Positions 1 through 9,396 of a DNA stretch of 64,000 nucleotides are shown piece after piece. Every line of letters begins with the position of its first letter. Position 1 is the first letter of the stretch. This DNA comes from Woeseiaceae bacterium (lineage in GTDB: Bacteria > Pseudomonadota > Gammaproteobacteria > Steroidobacterales > Woeseiaceae), in NCBI GenBank assembly GCA_021773035.1, contig JAJFKU010000017.1, positions 62,001-126,000 of the forward strand. Reading direction: 5' to 3'. The notes beneath the pieces were generated by a model. The model did not search any database. It had not been told where the DNA came from and worked only from the letters and a program-made list of their open reading frames with translations. A program made the position numbers and the translations under genes.

Positions 1-2
1 AG

Positions 3-227
3 GGCTGCAAATCCTGCAACGGCGGTTATAAAGGGCGACTTGGTATTTTCCAGGTGATGGAAGTATCGGAGATCATGGGCCGGATAATCATGGAAGGCGG
101 CAACGCCATTCAGATAGCCGATCAGGCGTACGAGGAAGGGGTTATCGATTTACGACAGGCCGGATTGAACAAAGTCAAGGACGGGGTTACCAGCCTTGAA
201 GAGGTCAATCGGGTTACCATTGAGTAG
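3..227 (+). CDS. pilB: Type IV pilus assembly ATPase PilB, C-terminal end (partial)
   Basis: Only the last 74 residues are in the window; the gene begins upstream. The frame opens with GCKSCNGGYKGRLGIFQVMEV-type sequence, which contains the second CxxC of the zinc-binding tetracysteine motif found in PilB and GspE secretion ATPases. It then continues through the usual C-terminal helices to a TAG stop. PilB is the cytoplasmic hexameric ATPase that drives pilus extension on the PilC platform. The next gene, pilC, starts 37 bases later, which supports a pilBCD operon. Identification rests on the short motif plus context. Confidence 0.9.
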   Translation, partial: GCKSCNGGYKGRLGIFQVMEVSEIMGRIIMEGGNAIQIADQAYEEGVIDLRQAGLNKVKDGVTSLEEVNRVTIE

Positions 228-264
228 GTTTTTGCCCGGAAAACCGGGATAACGGACGAGAAAG

Positions 265-1485
265 ATGGCCAATACAGCAGTAGCAGCAAGCACGCCTTTT
301 TTGTGGGAAGGAACCGACAGAAACGGAAAAAGAATCAAGGGCAAGAGCCTCGCCAACGACGAAGCTCAGGTACGGGCCGACCTGCGCCGCCAGGGCGTGG
401 TGCCAACGCGCATCAAAAAACAGAGCAAGGGTCTGTTTGCTGGCGGCGGCAAGATAACGACCGGCGACATCTCGATTTTCAGCCGCCAACTCGCCACGAT
501 GCTGGCCGCCGGTATTCCGCTGGTGCAGGCGTTTGAAATCGTTGGCAGCGGGCACGAAAACGCTGCAATGCAGAAACTCATTCTCGCGATCAAAAGCGAT
601 GTCGAAGGTGGTAGTTCACTGGCCGAAGCGCTGAGCAAACAACCGCTGTATTTCGACGATTTGTTCGTAAACCTCGTTGAGTCCGGTGAACAGGCAGGTG
701 CGCTTGAGTCGCTGCTCGACAAGATTGCCACCTACAAGGAAAAAACCGAGGCGATCAAGAAAAAAATCAAGAAGGCGCTGACTTACCCGGCTGCAGTACT
801 GGTAGTAGCATTCGTCGTGACGACCATTCTTTTGATTTTCGTTATACCCTCGTTTGAAGATCTATTCCGGGGATTCGGCGCCGACCTGCCAACGTTTACG
901 CGCATGGTTATTGACCTGTCGGCTTTCGTGAGAGCGAAAGGTTTCTATATCGTAGTCATTGTCGGATCGGCGGTCGCAACATTCCTCTACTTCAGGAAGC
1001 GCTCACGGCCAATGCGGCATTTTCTGGACCGCATGATGCTCAAGACGCCGATAATCGGACCCATTCTGCAAAAGGCATCTATCGCGCGATACTCACGAAC
1101 TCTGTCGACGATGTTCGCGGCCGGTGTACCTTTGGTCGAAGCATTGGAATCTGTCGCAGGTGCGACCGGCAACATCGTTTATGAAACCGGCGTACTCCAG
1201 ATGCGCGACGAAGTGGCAACCGGACAACGACTTCAACAGGCGATGGAAAACACCGACCTGTTTCCGAACATGGTTATTCAGATGATCGCCGTCGGCGAAG
1301 AGTCCGGTTCGCTCGACGAAATGTCGGGTAAAGTCGCCGACTTCTACGAAGCCGATGTCGACGACGCCGTCGACAACCTTTCGAGCCTGCTCGAGCCGAT
1401 GATTATGGCGATTCTCGGCGTGCTGGTCGGCGGACTCGTCGTTGCCATGTACCTGCCTATCTTCAAACTGGGCGCGGTTGTTTAA
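265..1485 (+). CDS. pilC: Type IV pilus inner membrane platform protein PilC
   Basis: The 406-residue product has the usual length for PilC/GspF. It shows two tandem T2SSF domains, roughly residues 70-195 and 275-395. Each begins with a FSRQLATML or YSRTLSTMF type motif and carries a VxxGExSGxL motif (VESGEQAGAL, VGEESGSLDE). Hydrophobic membrane segments lie near residues 170-195, 220-240 and 375-400. PilC is the inner membrane platform that PilB turns or engages to assemble pilin. The ATG was chosen because the sequence from the first residues matches the family. It lies in the same direction as pilB and pilD. Confidence 0.96.
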   Translation: MANTAVAASTPFLWEGTDRNGKRIKGKSLANDEAQVRADLRRQGVVPTRIKKQSKGLFAGGGKITTGDISIFSRQLATMLAAGIPLVQAFEIVGSGHENAAMQKLILAIKSDVEGGSSLAEALSKQPLYFDDLFVNLVESGEQAGALESLLDKIATYKEKTEAIKKKIKKALTYPAAVLVVAFVVTTILLIFVIPSFEDLFRGFGADLPTFTRMVIDLSAFVRAKGFYIVVIVGSAVATFLYFRKRSRPMRHFLDRMMLKTPIIGPILQKASIARYSRTLSTMFAAGVPLVEALESVAGATGNIVYETGVLQMRDEVATGQRLQQAMENTDLFPNMVIQMIAVGEESGSLDEMSGKVADFYEADVDDAVDNLSSLLEPMIMAILGVLVGGLVVAMYLPIFKLGAVV

Positions 1486-1512
1486 GAGACTTCAGCCCTG
1501 TTTGCAAATCTG

Positions 1513-1545
1513 CGGCGTTCGGAGGACACTCCGGACGCCGTTTTC
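1513..1545 (+). terminator. Stem-loop with short T run between pilC and pilD
   Basis: A 12-bp inverted repeat (one G-T wobble) around a GACA loop is followed directly by TTTT. It has the shape of an intrinsic terminator, but the T run is short and the hairpin sits inside what looks like one operon. It may only attenuate transcription or trim the message between pilC and pilD. A good ribosome site (GGAGG) for pilD follows. Confidence 0.5.
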
Positions 1546-1578
1546 GTATGTTGCCAGATCGTCTGACGGAGGCTTCGG

Positions 1579-2466
1579 ATGCTTGAACTGATCAGCGAGT
1601 CGACCCCGCTGTTTATCGTTATTGTGTTCGCTTTCTCGCTGCTCATCGGCAGCTTTCTGAACGTCGTCATTCATCGACTGCCAATAATGATGGAGCGCGA
1701 GTGGCGCGAGCAGGCCGACGAACTTGCTAAATCGCCGCCCGAACAAGAGCTGCCAGAGGGGCGCTTCGACCTCGCCGCACCACGCTCGCGATGCCCGGAA
1801 TGCGGGTCGCTGATTACGGCGTTACAGAACATTCCGGTGCTTAGTTATCTCTTTCTGAGAGGTCGCTGCGCAAATTGCAGAGCCCCGATCTCCGGCCGCT
1901 ACCCGGCCGTAGAGCTGATGACGGCCCTGCTGGCAGCAAGCTGCGCCTGGCACTTTGGCGCCGGCTGGGAGGCGCTTATGGCTATTGTTCTGACCGTCTC
2001 CCTGGTCGCGATAGCGATGATCGATGCCGACACGCAGTTAATCCCGGATTCGATCGTATTACCGCTTATGTGGCTTGGCCTCATCATGAGTTTGTTGCAT
2101 CCGGTAGACGCTAGCGACACGCTGTTCATTGCGCCGAAGGACGCGATTGTCGGTGCAGTAGCCGGTTACCTGTCTCTGTGGAGCGTCTTCTGGCTGTTCA
2201 AACTTGCAACCGGCAAGGACGGCATGGGCTACGGCGATTTCAAGCTTCTCGCCGCCCTGGGCGCGTGGCTGGGCTGGCAGCAGTTGCCGGCCATTATTCT
2301 CCTGTCAGCGGTTGTCGGCGTCCTCATCAACATCACTATGATCGCTTTTCGCGGCCAGGATCGCAGCAAACCGGTTCCGTTCGGACCCTACCTTGCCGCC
2401 GCCGGCTGGATCGCCATGCTGTGGGGCGAGACGATCAGGACCAGCTATCTTGACCTGATGCTCTAA
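1579..2466 (+). CDS. pilD: Prepilin peptidase and N-methyltransferase PilD
   Basis: The 295-residue membrane protein fits the bifunctional prepilin leader peptidase family. The N-terminal domain has the two zinc-type CxxC pairs (CPEC near residue 74 and CANC near 99), which are linked to the methyltransferase half. The aspartic protease signature GMGYGDFK lies near residue 216. The second aspartate is probably in AMIDADTQLIPD near residue 150. About seven to eight hydrophobic segments are visible. The enzyme cuts type IV prepilins and type II pseudopilins at the inner membrane and methylates the new N-terminus. The stop codon abuts the coaE start. The ATG has a GGAGG ribosome site 7-8 bases upstream. 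Confidence 0.97.
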   Translation: MLELISESTPLFIVIVFAFSLLIGSFLNVVIHRLPIMMEREWREQADELAKSPPEQELPEGRFDLAAPRSRCPECGSLITALQNIPVLSYLFLRGRCANCRAPISGRYPAVELMTALLAASCAWHFGAGWEALMAIVLTVSLVAIAMIDADTQLIPDSIVLPLMWLGLIMSLLHPVDASDTLFIAPKDAIVGAVAGYLSLWSVFWLFKLATGKDGMGYGDFKLLAALGAWLGWQQLPAIILLSAVVGVLINITMIAFRGQDRSKPVPFGPYLAAAGWIAMLWGETIRTSYLDLML

Positions 2467-3120
2467 GTGACTGCGGACAACGGCATACAGACATTCCGGG
2501 TCGGGCTGACCGGCGGCATAGCCAGCGGCAAGTCCACGGCCGAGCGAATGTTCGCTGACCTGGGCGTGCCGATCATCGACACCGACGTGATAGCACGCGA
2601 GGTCGTCGAGCCGGGAAGGCCCGCACTCGAACAAATCGCGCGGCGATTCGGCGATCACATAATAGATCGCGCCGGCAAACTCAACCGACGTAAGCTCAGA
2701 GAGCTCGTGTTCTCAGATGACATAGCACGGCTTGACCTTGAAGCCATACTGCATCCGCGAATTGCGGAAGAAACGCGGCGACAGTCAGCAGCTGCGGGTG
2801 GCGCCTACCAGATTATCGTCATCCCGTTGCTGGTCGGTTCCAGGCTGCTCCGGTTCATCGATCGTGTTTTGGTCGTCGATTGCGACGAAAACACGCAAAT
2901 CGAACGACTCATGGTCCGCGATGCCGACACACGGCAGCAGGCGCAGCGAATCCTGGCGGCGCAGGCGAGTCGCGAAGAACGCCTGGCAATAGCCGATGAC
3001 GTGATCCGAAACGACTCCGACCTGCAGCGTCTTCGCGATCAGGTTATTAATCTGAACGAGGTATATCGGCATCTTGCAGCGCATCCAGATCCGCGCGAAC
3101 GGTCGCCTGAAACGCCCTGA
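2467..3120 (+). CDS. coaE: Dephospho-CoA kinase
   Basis: The 217-residue product starts with a GTG placed immediately after the pilD stop. The P-loop reads GLTGGIASGKST (residues 14-25), followed by the family motif DxDxIAREVVEPG. CoaE phosphorylates dephospho-CoA in the last step of coenzyme A synthesis in the cytosol. Linkage to pilD is classic in gammaproteobacteria. The last 74 bases overlap, on the opposite strand, the 3' end of the converging GT-C/TPR gene, which is unusual. The C-terminal tail (after about residue 200) is variable in this family, so the overlap costs no known active residue. Confidence 0.96.
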   Translation: MTADNGIQTFRVGLTGGIASGKSTAERMFADLGVPIIDTDVIAREVVEPGRPALEQIARRFGDHIIDRAGKLNRRKLRELVFSDDIARLDLEAILHPRIAEETRRQSAAAGGAYQIIVIPLLVGSRLLRFIDRVLVVDCDENTQIERLMVRDADTRQQAQRILAAQASREERLAIADDVIRNDSDLQRLRDQVINLNEVYRHLAAHPDPRERSPETP

Positions 3121-5026
3121 TATCTGCTTCGCTGACGCGCGAGCCTCGAAACGGCGATATCCCCTGCTCGTCAAGCTGTGACAAAGCCTGGTCGGAAAAA
3201 TGCAACGCCTCCGCTGCGAATTCGTTGGTCGCAAGCACTGCCGCCATTAGCATAGCGTGACTTGCACCGGGCTGCGCTTCGAGCGAGTCTTCAAATGCCG
3301 CAGCGGCTTTTTGTCGCTGGCGGGCGTGAGCATATGAAAACCCGATCAGGTACTTGATCTGTGAATACTCCAGCGACGTTGGATCTGCGTTACGCGGGAC
3401 CTCGAGCATCCGGGTAAACATGACACTCAGTTGCGTCGCCGCTATCTCCGGGCATCGGCCAGCGACCACCAAACCCGCCAGCGCGGAATAAACCCTGATT
3501 AAACGGACATCGTACGGAACCTGCGACAACTCGCGTGCCTCCGTATCGAACTCTGCCGCTTGCAGTTGGCCCATATCGCAGAGAGTGACAAGCCGGTTCA
3601 CGTTGAGCAGCGGCTTGAACGTTGGAGAGTTTTCTATCGCTTGATCGATAACCTGCAGGGCCTCTGCGTGCCGATCTGCCTTGAACAAGATGAGCGAGTA
3701 CTGCGCCTGCGCGCGCGCGGAGGTCGGTGCCTTCCGCGCCGACGCCTCAACGATGCTCGGAAAACTGGCCCAGATACTGGCCGAGTAGCGGGTGAAACCG
3801 GCCATCGCCAGCACAACGAATACCATGGCCAGGAAGTAAGTACCGGGTCGGAGTTTCCTTCGTGCCAAAACAGCAACCGGCAAGAAAAGAAAGGCAGCCG
3901 GTAAGTAGTTACGGTGCTCGAAATACAGTTCGAGATTGATAACCGTGGACTCCAGAATATGGCCACCGTAAAAGAAAAGTATCGCGAAGGCGACGATCGG
4001 CCAGCGGCGCCGATTGACGAGAGCAAATGCTATTGTCGCAGCGTGAAACAGGATCGCGATCAACGTCGTGACGGGCGTCAACAGATTCGTCGACTTCAGA
4101 AAATGATCCTGGAACACGCCGGTCGTGTATAACTTCGGGAAGAACCAGTTTTGCAAATAATCGACAAGAATTCGCGGTTGCGTCAACATCCGTTCATAGA
4201 TACTGAAATCACGTGGAGGCACGATTTCGAAAAACGTGTCGCGCGTAACGCGCTCACCAACATAAACCGCAACGACCAAAGCCGGCAGTACAATAAACGC
4301 CGCACGCCAAAACCGGTTAATGTCCGGTATCCGCGGCCGCTGGCTTGCGAAGATGGTCAGCTCCAGAATACCAATGAGCAGCGGCAACAGAATACCGTTC
4401 TCCTTGGAGAACACCGCGAGCAGCGTAGCAAAGCCGATAGCGGCGCTCATGGCCAGGTACGCCCGCATCGGCGCGGCGGCGAGTAAGGATCGGCCATGGA
4501 TGTAGGTTGCAAGACCTGCCAGCACGAACAGGGTCGAGAGTTGCGTCATTCGTTGCACGACGTACAAGGTTGTTGAGATCAGGAATGGATGCAGCAGCCA
4601 AAACGCGACAGAGAATGCGGCAATCCATTTGGCATCACTATCCGCATAGTTCACGGTTCGCAAAATCCGGTACGTCACGAGGCCGAGTAAGCTGCCGTTA
4701 AGCAGGTGAATAACAAGGTTCGACCGTTTGAACGGCCAGGGATCGGCGGGCCAGTTATTGGCATCGATCAGAAAACTCAGTAACGATATAGGACGACCGG
4801 TCGGGCCAGTGGCACCGCCGAACACGAAGGCCTTGAAAGTCTCCCAGTCAACAACGCCGCCTCGATCGCCAAGCGCGGCGATAGAACCAAAATCGTCAAG
4901 GACGAACGGACCGCTCAGACCCGGCCAATAAGCGGCTACCGCCACAAGAAAAACCCCGGCCCAGGCTGCGATGTAAGGAAGGTTTCTCCACTGGTCTTCG
5001 TCACCCATACGGCCAGGGATAGTCAT
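3047..5026 (-). CDS. Multi-pass membrane GT-C/TMTC-like protein with C-terminal TPR repeats
   Basis: The 659-residue product has a hydrophobic N-terminal part of about ten membrane segments (residues 15-420) and a soluble tail with TPR-like helices (about 430-640). After the first membrane segment comes PFVLDDFGSI. An acidic Asp-Asp pair in the first outside loop is typical of GT-C glycosyltransferases such as PMT and TMTC proteins, which use lipid-linked sugars. By that analogy it may glycosylate a secreted or surface protein, perhaps pilin given the pil genes beside it. That role is inference; no acceptor is shown. It is transcribed opposite to pilD-coaE and overlaps the end of coaE by 74 bases. 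Confidence 0.65.
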   Translation of the reverse strand: MTIPGRMGDEDQWRNLPYIAAWAGVFLVAVAAYWPGLSGPFVLDDFGSIAALGDRGGVVDWETFKAFVFGGATGPTGRPISLLSFLIDANNWPADPWPFKRSNLVIHLLNGSLLGLVTYRILRTVNYADSDAKWIAAFSVAFWLLHPFLISTTLYVVQRMTQLSTLFVLAGLATYIHGRSLLAAAPMRAYLAMSAAIGFATLLAVFSKENGILLPLLIGILELTIFASQRPRIPDINRFWRAAFIVLPALVVAVYVGERVTRDTFFEIVPPRDFSIYERMLTQPRILVDYLQNWFFPKLYTTGVFQDHFLKSTNLLTPVTTLIAILFHAATIAFALVNRRRWPIVAFAILFFYGGHILESTVINLELYFEHRNYLPAAFLFLPVAVLARRKLRPGTYFLAMVFVVLAMAGFTRYSASIWASFPSIVEASARKAPTSARAQAQYSLILFKADRHAEALQVIDQAIENSPTFKPLLNVNRLVTLCDMGQLQAAEFDTEARELSQVPYDVRLIRVYSALAGLVVAGRCPEIAATQLSVMFTRMLEVPRNADPTSLEYSQIKYLIGFSYAHARQRQKAAAAFEDSLEAQPGASHAMLMAAVLATNEFAAEALHFSDQALSQLDEQGISPFRGSRVSEADIRAFQATVRADLDALQDADIPRSD

Positions 5027-5142
5027 CGTGCGGAATCACCTCGGTAAGCTGCCAGCGCGTATTCTAACGTGACTGACGCGTTGGCCACAGCAACGCAGCA
5101 CGCACATTTGCCAGCCGCCACCGCGTAGCGCAAAATAGCTGA

Positions 5143-5943
5143 ATGGCCAAACCCGCCGGAAATATCGCCGCTCAGCCCGACGCCGGAGCTGCACACTATG
5201 AGCAGCCCCTGTCAGAGCGTATGCGAACCTTCCTCCGGCTCGAATTCCTCTACCACCCCATGCTGGAAAACAGCGAGCGGGATGACGACTGGGCCACGCG
5301 GGCCACGATTTCCACGCTTTTGGAGATCCTCGCCATCCTTTCACGCGGCGATGTACGAAGCGAAGTGCTCAGTGAGCTCGATCACCAAATTGGCGCACTG
5401 GAGCGGTTTCAGAGCCATACAGGGGTTGACGGAGGCCGTTTGGGCAACCTGATGCACAACCTGTCCGCCAGCCGCGAGGAGCTGAGTACGGTGGGTACAG
5501 GATTCCTGCAAGCCCTCAAGGACAGCGACTTCCTGAACGCCGTCAAACACCGCAGCGCCATCCCGGGTGGCACCTGCGAATTCGATCTCCCCGAATACAG
5601 CCATTGGCTGCGTCAACCGATCGAGCGACGGCAAGAAGATATGGCTCAATGGATACAGGCTATCCGGCCACTCTGCGATGCCGTCACCGAGGTACTCTGG
5701 TTGATTCGCGAGAGCGCGCAGCCGACGGAAAAGCAGGCAAGCAACGGCATGTACCAACACACCATGCAGAAAGACAGCAACTGTCGCTTACTGCGAGTAA
5801 GCCTTGCTCAGGGGTCGTCGCTGTTCCCCGAAATCAGCGGCAGTCAGCATCGCTTCACAGTACGCTTTCTGGAGTGGTCGACCGTCGAACAACGTGCCGT
5901 ACAAACCGGTTCGGACGTGCCGTTTCAGCTCTCGATCTGCTAG
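5143..5943 (+). CDS. zapD: Cell division protein ZapD
   Basis: The 266-residue product matches the ZapD (YacF, DUF1342) family: an N-terminal alpha-helical region starting with YEQPLSERMRTFLRLEFL, then a C-terminal beta-rich part that includes CRLLRVSL and FTVRFLEW. ZapD binds the C-terminal tail of FtsZ and bundles filaments at the division ring. Its place near coaE and mutT matches the E. coli order, but the small zinc protein gene yacG that often follows is absent here. The gene is divergent from the GT-C/TPR gene across 116 bases in which I see no clear promoter. Confidence 0.93.
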   Translation: MAKPAGNIAAQPDAGAAHYEQPLSERMRTFLRLEFLYHPMLENSERDDDWATRATISTLLEILAILSRGDVRSEVLSELDHQIGALERFQSHTGVDGGRLGNLMHNLSASREELSTVGTGFLQALKDSDFLNAVKHRSAIPGGTCEFDLPEYSHWLRQPIERRQEDMAQWIQAIRPLCDAVTEVLWLIRESAQPTEKQASNGMYQHTMQKDSNCRLLRVSLAQGSSLFPEISGSQHRFTVRFLEWSTVEQRAVQTGSDVPFQLSIC

Positions 5944-5952
5944 CGGCCTACG

Positions 5953-6345
5953 CTAGTGACGCTGCTTTAAGGCTGCAACCACGGGCACATCGGCCGGCAG
6001 CAGTTCGTCGGCATCCAACAGTTCCGACGGTACCCATCGAAGCGCCTGGCCTTCGCGGCCGATCGGGTCGCTGTTCCACTCGCTGACAATGAAGAACTCG
6101 ATCGACACGATACGATCGTCATACTCATGCCGCAGATTCATAAACGAGGAACAGGCAGTAACTTCGATTCCAAGCTCTTCCGCGAGCTCCCGCGACAGCG
6201 CACGCTGCGACGACTCACCCGGTGCAATCTTTCCGCCCGGAAACTCCCACATTCCATGAAATGGACCGTCGCCGAGACGTTCGGCAATCAGGATGCGACC
6301 CTTGGCGTCGCACAGTATTCCTGCCGCAACATCGAAGTGATTCAT
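5953..6345 (-). CDS. mutT: MutT family Nudix hydrolase (8-oxo-dGTP diphosphatase)
   Basis: The 130-residue product carries a complete Nudix box, GGKIAPGE followed by RELAEELGI (about residues 36-58), with the glutamates needed for metal binding. MutT removes 8-oxo-dGTP from the nucleotide pool and prevents A-to-C transversions. The reading frame is open further upstream into secA, but the family begins at MNHFDVAAGIL, so the ATG at 6345 is used. This leaves a 10-base gap to the secA stop. Size and secA-mutT linkage both fit E. coli MutT. It has no TMP synthase-like fusion. Confidence 0.93.
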   Translation of the reverse strand: MNHFDVAAGILCDAKGRILIAERLGDGPFHGMWEFPGGKIAPGESSQRALSRELAEELGIEVTACSSFMNLRHEYDDRIVSIEFFIVSEWNSDPIGREGQALRWVPSELLDADELLPADVPVVAALKQRH

Positions 6346-6355
6346 CGCAATTCCA

Positions 6356-9247
6356 CTAGGCGTTGAGCTTGCCGTGGCACTGCTTGAATTTCTTGCCGGA
6401 ACCACAGGGACAAGGTTCGTTGCGACCCACCTTGCGGCCGCCGCGTACAAACGGCTCCGCGACCGGCGGCGGCGCAGCGGCGCCCTGCCGCTGACCGCCC
6501 CCTGCCTGGCCGCCCTGCGGCTGGCCACCCAGAGTCGGCGCCTCGGCATGTTGAAACTTCATGGAGTCGACGGGCTGTCGACGCTCGGCCATCTCGGCCA
6601 GGTCGTCCTCACCCTGGATGCGAATACGCGACAGGATGCTGATCGTATCGTGTTTGACCTGCTCAAGCATTGCACCGAACATTTCGAACGCTTCACGCTT
6701 GTACTCCTGTTTCGGGTTTTTCTGCGCATAGGAGCGAAGCCCGATACCTTGCCGCAAATGGTCCATGCCGGCGAGATGCTCCTTCCAGTGGTGGTCAAGC
6801 TGCCGCAACATGACCTGCTTCTCGACACCACGCATCAGTTCGGCACCAATGCTCGCCACCTTGGCATCGTAGGCACTGCTACCCGCCTCGATACACCTTT
6901 CGACGACAGCCTCGGTGTTTAGCGTCTTGTCCTCGTGCATCCAGCGCGTAACATCCGCCTGTACGCCAAACTCGGACTCGAGCGCCTTACTCAAGCCCTC
7001 GGCGTCCCACATCTCATCGAGGCTGCCGGGCGGAATGTACTGCTCTACCGTAATTGCTATCACTTCTTCTCGAATAGCGCTTACGGATTCTTCAATCTCA
7101 TCAGCATCCATCAACTCGGCACGCTGGTGATAAACGACCTTGCGCTGGTCATTCGCGACATCGTCGTACTCGAGCAGATTCTTTCGAATATCGAAGTTGT
7201 GCGCCTCCACCTTGCGCTGTGCACGCTCGATCTGGCGTGTCAGAAGCTTGCTCTCAATCGCCTCGCCCTCGCGCATCCCGGCGCGCGACAGCAGGCGCTT
7301 GGTGCGCTCCGGGTCGCCGAAAATTCGCATCAGGGTGTCTTCCATCGAGAGGTAAAATCGCGACGAACCGGGGTCACCCTGGCGCCCGGAGCGCCCTCTG
7401 AGCTGGTTATCGATGCGCCGGGATTCATGTCGTTCGGTGCCGACGATATGCAGACCACCGGCCTCTAATACCTGCTCGTGCCGCAGCTTCCAGGCTGACT
7501 CGATTTCCGCAATATCGTCTTTCTCACCGGCATTCACCTTCGCCGCGTCAAGACTGCCGCCCAATACGATATCCGTGCCGCGACCCGCCATGTTGGTAGC
7601 AATGGTAATCGCGCCGGGCTGGCCGGCGTTTTGCACAATATGCGCTTCGCGTTCGTGCTGTTTTGCGTTCAACACCTCGTGGTCGATTTTCTGTTTTTTC
7701 AACAAGGAAGACAGCAGCTCGGAAGCCTCGATCGAGGTCGTGCCGACGAGAACCGGCTGACCGCGCTCGCTGCAATCGATAATGTCCTCAATGATCGCCT
7801 CGAACTTGTCTTTTTCGGTCAGATACACGAGGTCCGGCTGATCATCGCGAATCATGTCCTTGTGCGTCGGAATAACAACGACTTCCAGTCCGTAAATCTG
7901 CTGAAATTCGAACGCCTCAGTGTCCGCCGTACCGGTCATGCCCGATAGATTGTTATAGAGTCTGAAGTAGTTTTGGAACGTGATCGAGGCAACCGTCTGG
8001 TTTTCCTGTTTGATCGACACGCCTTCCTTGGCTTCGACCGCCTGATGCAGGCCATCGCCCCAGCGGCGCCCGGGCATCGTGCGGCCCGTGAACTCGTCAA
8101 CGATGACAACCTCGCCATCGTTGACGATGTAGTCGACGTCGCGCTGATACATCGCGTGCGCACGCAATGCCGAACCCAAATGATGCAACAACTTGATGTT
8201 AGCTGCGTCATACAGACTTTCGCCTTCAGCCAGCAGCCCTGCCTGTGTCATCAGGGCTTCGACGCGCGAGTGCCCTTCTTCGGTAATGTGCGCCTGCTTT
8301 GCCTTTTCGTCGACCGTGTAGTCGCCCCTGGTAACCAGCCGGCAATTCGCAAGCTTGCCATCCTTGGACGTCAACACCACATCGGCATCGCGGTCTTCAG
8401 CGATGCTGACAGCCTCTTCGAGCGTCATCTCCGCTGAATCCTCGCCGGCCAACACAACCTTGTGCGCCTGGATATCGAAGTTGATCGCATCCTCTGTCTC
8501 TTCATGCCGACGGAGTTTTGGAATCAGTTTGTTGATCTTGGCGTACAAATCGGTACTCGACTCGGCCGGCCCGGAAATAATCAGCGGTGTTCGGGCTTCG
8601 TCAATAAGAATCGAGTCAACTTCGTCGACAATAGCGAAGTTGAGCTTTCGCTGGGCTTTATCAGCGGTCGAGAACGCCAGGTTGTCGCGCAGATAATCGA
8701 AGCCCAATTCATTGTTGGTCGCGTAGGTAATATCGCTTTGATAGGCGGCGCGCTTCTCTTCCGGGGTCTGGCCGCTCTTCGACACACCCACCGTAAGGCC
8801 GAGAAACTCATAAACCGGCCGCATCCATTCGGCATCGCGCTGTGCAAGATACTCATTAACCGTAACAATGTGGACGCCGTCGCCGCTGATCGCGTTCAGG
8901 TATGCGGGCAATGTCGCCATCAGGGTCTTGCCTTCACCAGTACGCATTTCCGCGATGTTGCCGGCGTGCAGAACCATACCGCCGATCAACTGCACATCGA
9001 AGGGGCGCATCTGCATGGTCCGCACAGAGGCCTCACGAGCTACAGCAAACGCCTCTGGCATCAATTGCTGCAAGCTCTCTCCGGTCGCGTAACGTTCCCT
9101 GAATTCTGCTGTCTTTGCTTTGAGCGCGTCGTCGTCGAGCGCCTTCAGGCCCTCTTCGAAATCGCCGATCAGGCTCACTGTTTTTGAGTACTGACGCACC
9201 AGTCGCTGGTTGCGGCTGCCAAAAATGCGTGTCAGGAAATTGGCCAC
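6356..9247 (-). CDS. secA: Preprotein translocase ATPase SecA
   Basis: The 963-residue product has the full SecA set: Walker A MRTGEGKT near residue 104, DEAD-type [14 protein letters not shown] near 210, [10 protein letters not shown], motor domain 2 with [12 protein letters not shown], and the C-terminal zinc motif [13 protein letters not shown] that contacts SecB. SecA drives proteins through SecYEG. Compared with E. coli SecA (901 residues, from memory) there is an extra stretch of about 50 residues around 245-300, between PKLRR and DYTVDEK, which contains [12 protein letters not shown]. It lies in nucleotide-binding domain 1 before the preprotein crosslinking region. The start codon is GTG. 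mutT lies just downstream. Confidence 0.97.
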   Translation of the reverse strand: MANFLTRIFGSRNQRLVRQYSKTVSLIGDFEEGLKALDDDALKAKTAEFRERYATGESLQQLMPEAFAVAREASVRTMQMRPFDVQLIGGMVLHAGNIAEMRTGEGKTLMATLPAYLNAISGDGVHIVTVNEYLAQRDAEWMRPVYEFLGLTVGVSKSGQTPEEKRAAYQSDITYATNNELGFDYLRDNLAFSTADKAQRKLNFAIVDEVDSILIDEARTPLIISGPAESSTDLYAKINKLIPKLRRHEETEDAINFDIQAHKVVLAGEDSAEMTLEEAVSIAEDRDADVVLTSKDGKLANCRLVTRGDYTVDEKAKQAHITEEGHSRVEALMTQAGLLAEGESLYDAANIKLLHHLGSALRAHAMYQRDVDYIVNDGEVVIVDEFTGRTMPGRRWGDGLHQAVEAKEGVSIKQENQTVASITFQNYFRLYNNLSGMTGTADTEAFEFQQIYGLEVVVIPTHKDMIRDDQPDLVYLTEKDKFEAIIEDIIDCSERGQPVLVGTTSIEASELLSSLLKKQKIDHEVLNAKQHEREAHIVQNAGQPGAITIATNMAGRGTDIVLGGSLDAAKVNAGEKDDIAEIESAWKLRHEQVLEAGGLHIVGTERHESRRIDNQLRGRSGRQGDPGSSRFYLSMEDTLMRIFGDPERTKRLLSRAGMREGEAIESKLLTRQIERAQRKVEAHNFDIRKNLLEYDDVANDQRKVVYHQRAELMDADEIEESVSAIREEVIAITVEQYIPPGSLDEMWDAEGLSKALESEFGVQADVTRWMHEDKTLNTEAVVERCIEAGSSAYDAKVASIGAELMRGVEKQVMLRQLDHHWKEHLAGMDHLRQGIGLRSYAQKNPKQEYKREAFEMFGAMLEQVKHDTISILSRIRIQGEDDLAEMAERRQPVDSMKFQHAEAPTLGGQPQGGQAGGGQRQGAAAPPPVAEPFVRGGRKVGRNEPCPCGSGKKFKQCHGKLNA

Positions 9248-9396
9248 TGAGGGGCTCCTGGGATCCGGTCGAACAAAGGCCGCTATTCTAAGGTGTCGCG
9301 GGGCTATTTAGAATCTAATGTCGCGATTTATGGGCGAAAAACACGATCACAAGGAGCCGCCGCCGGCGCTGGCGGCAGGAATCTTCTTACGGTGGC

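Noticed and set aside
6346-6549. N-terminal extension of MutT into secA
   Set aside because: The added residues are arginine- and alanine-rich shadow sequence of the secA 3' end. Nudix proteins start at MNHFDVAAG.
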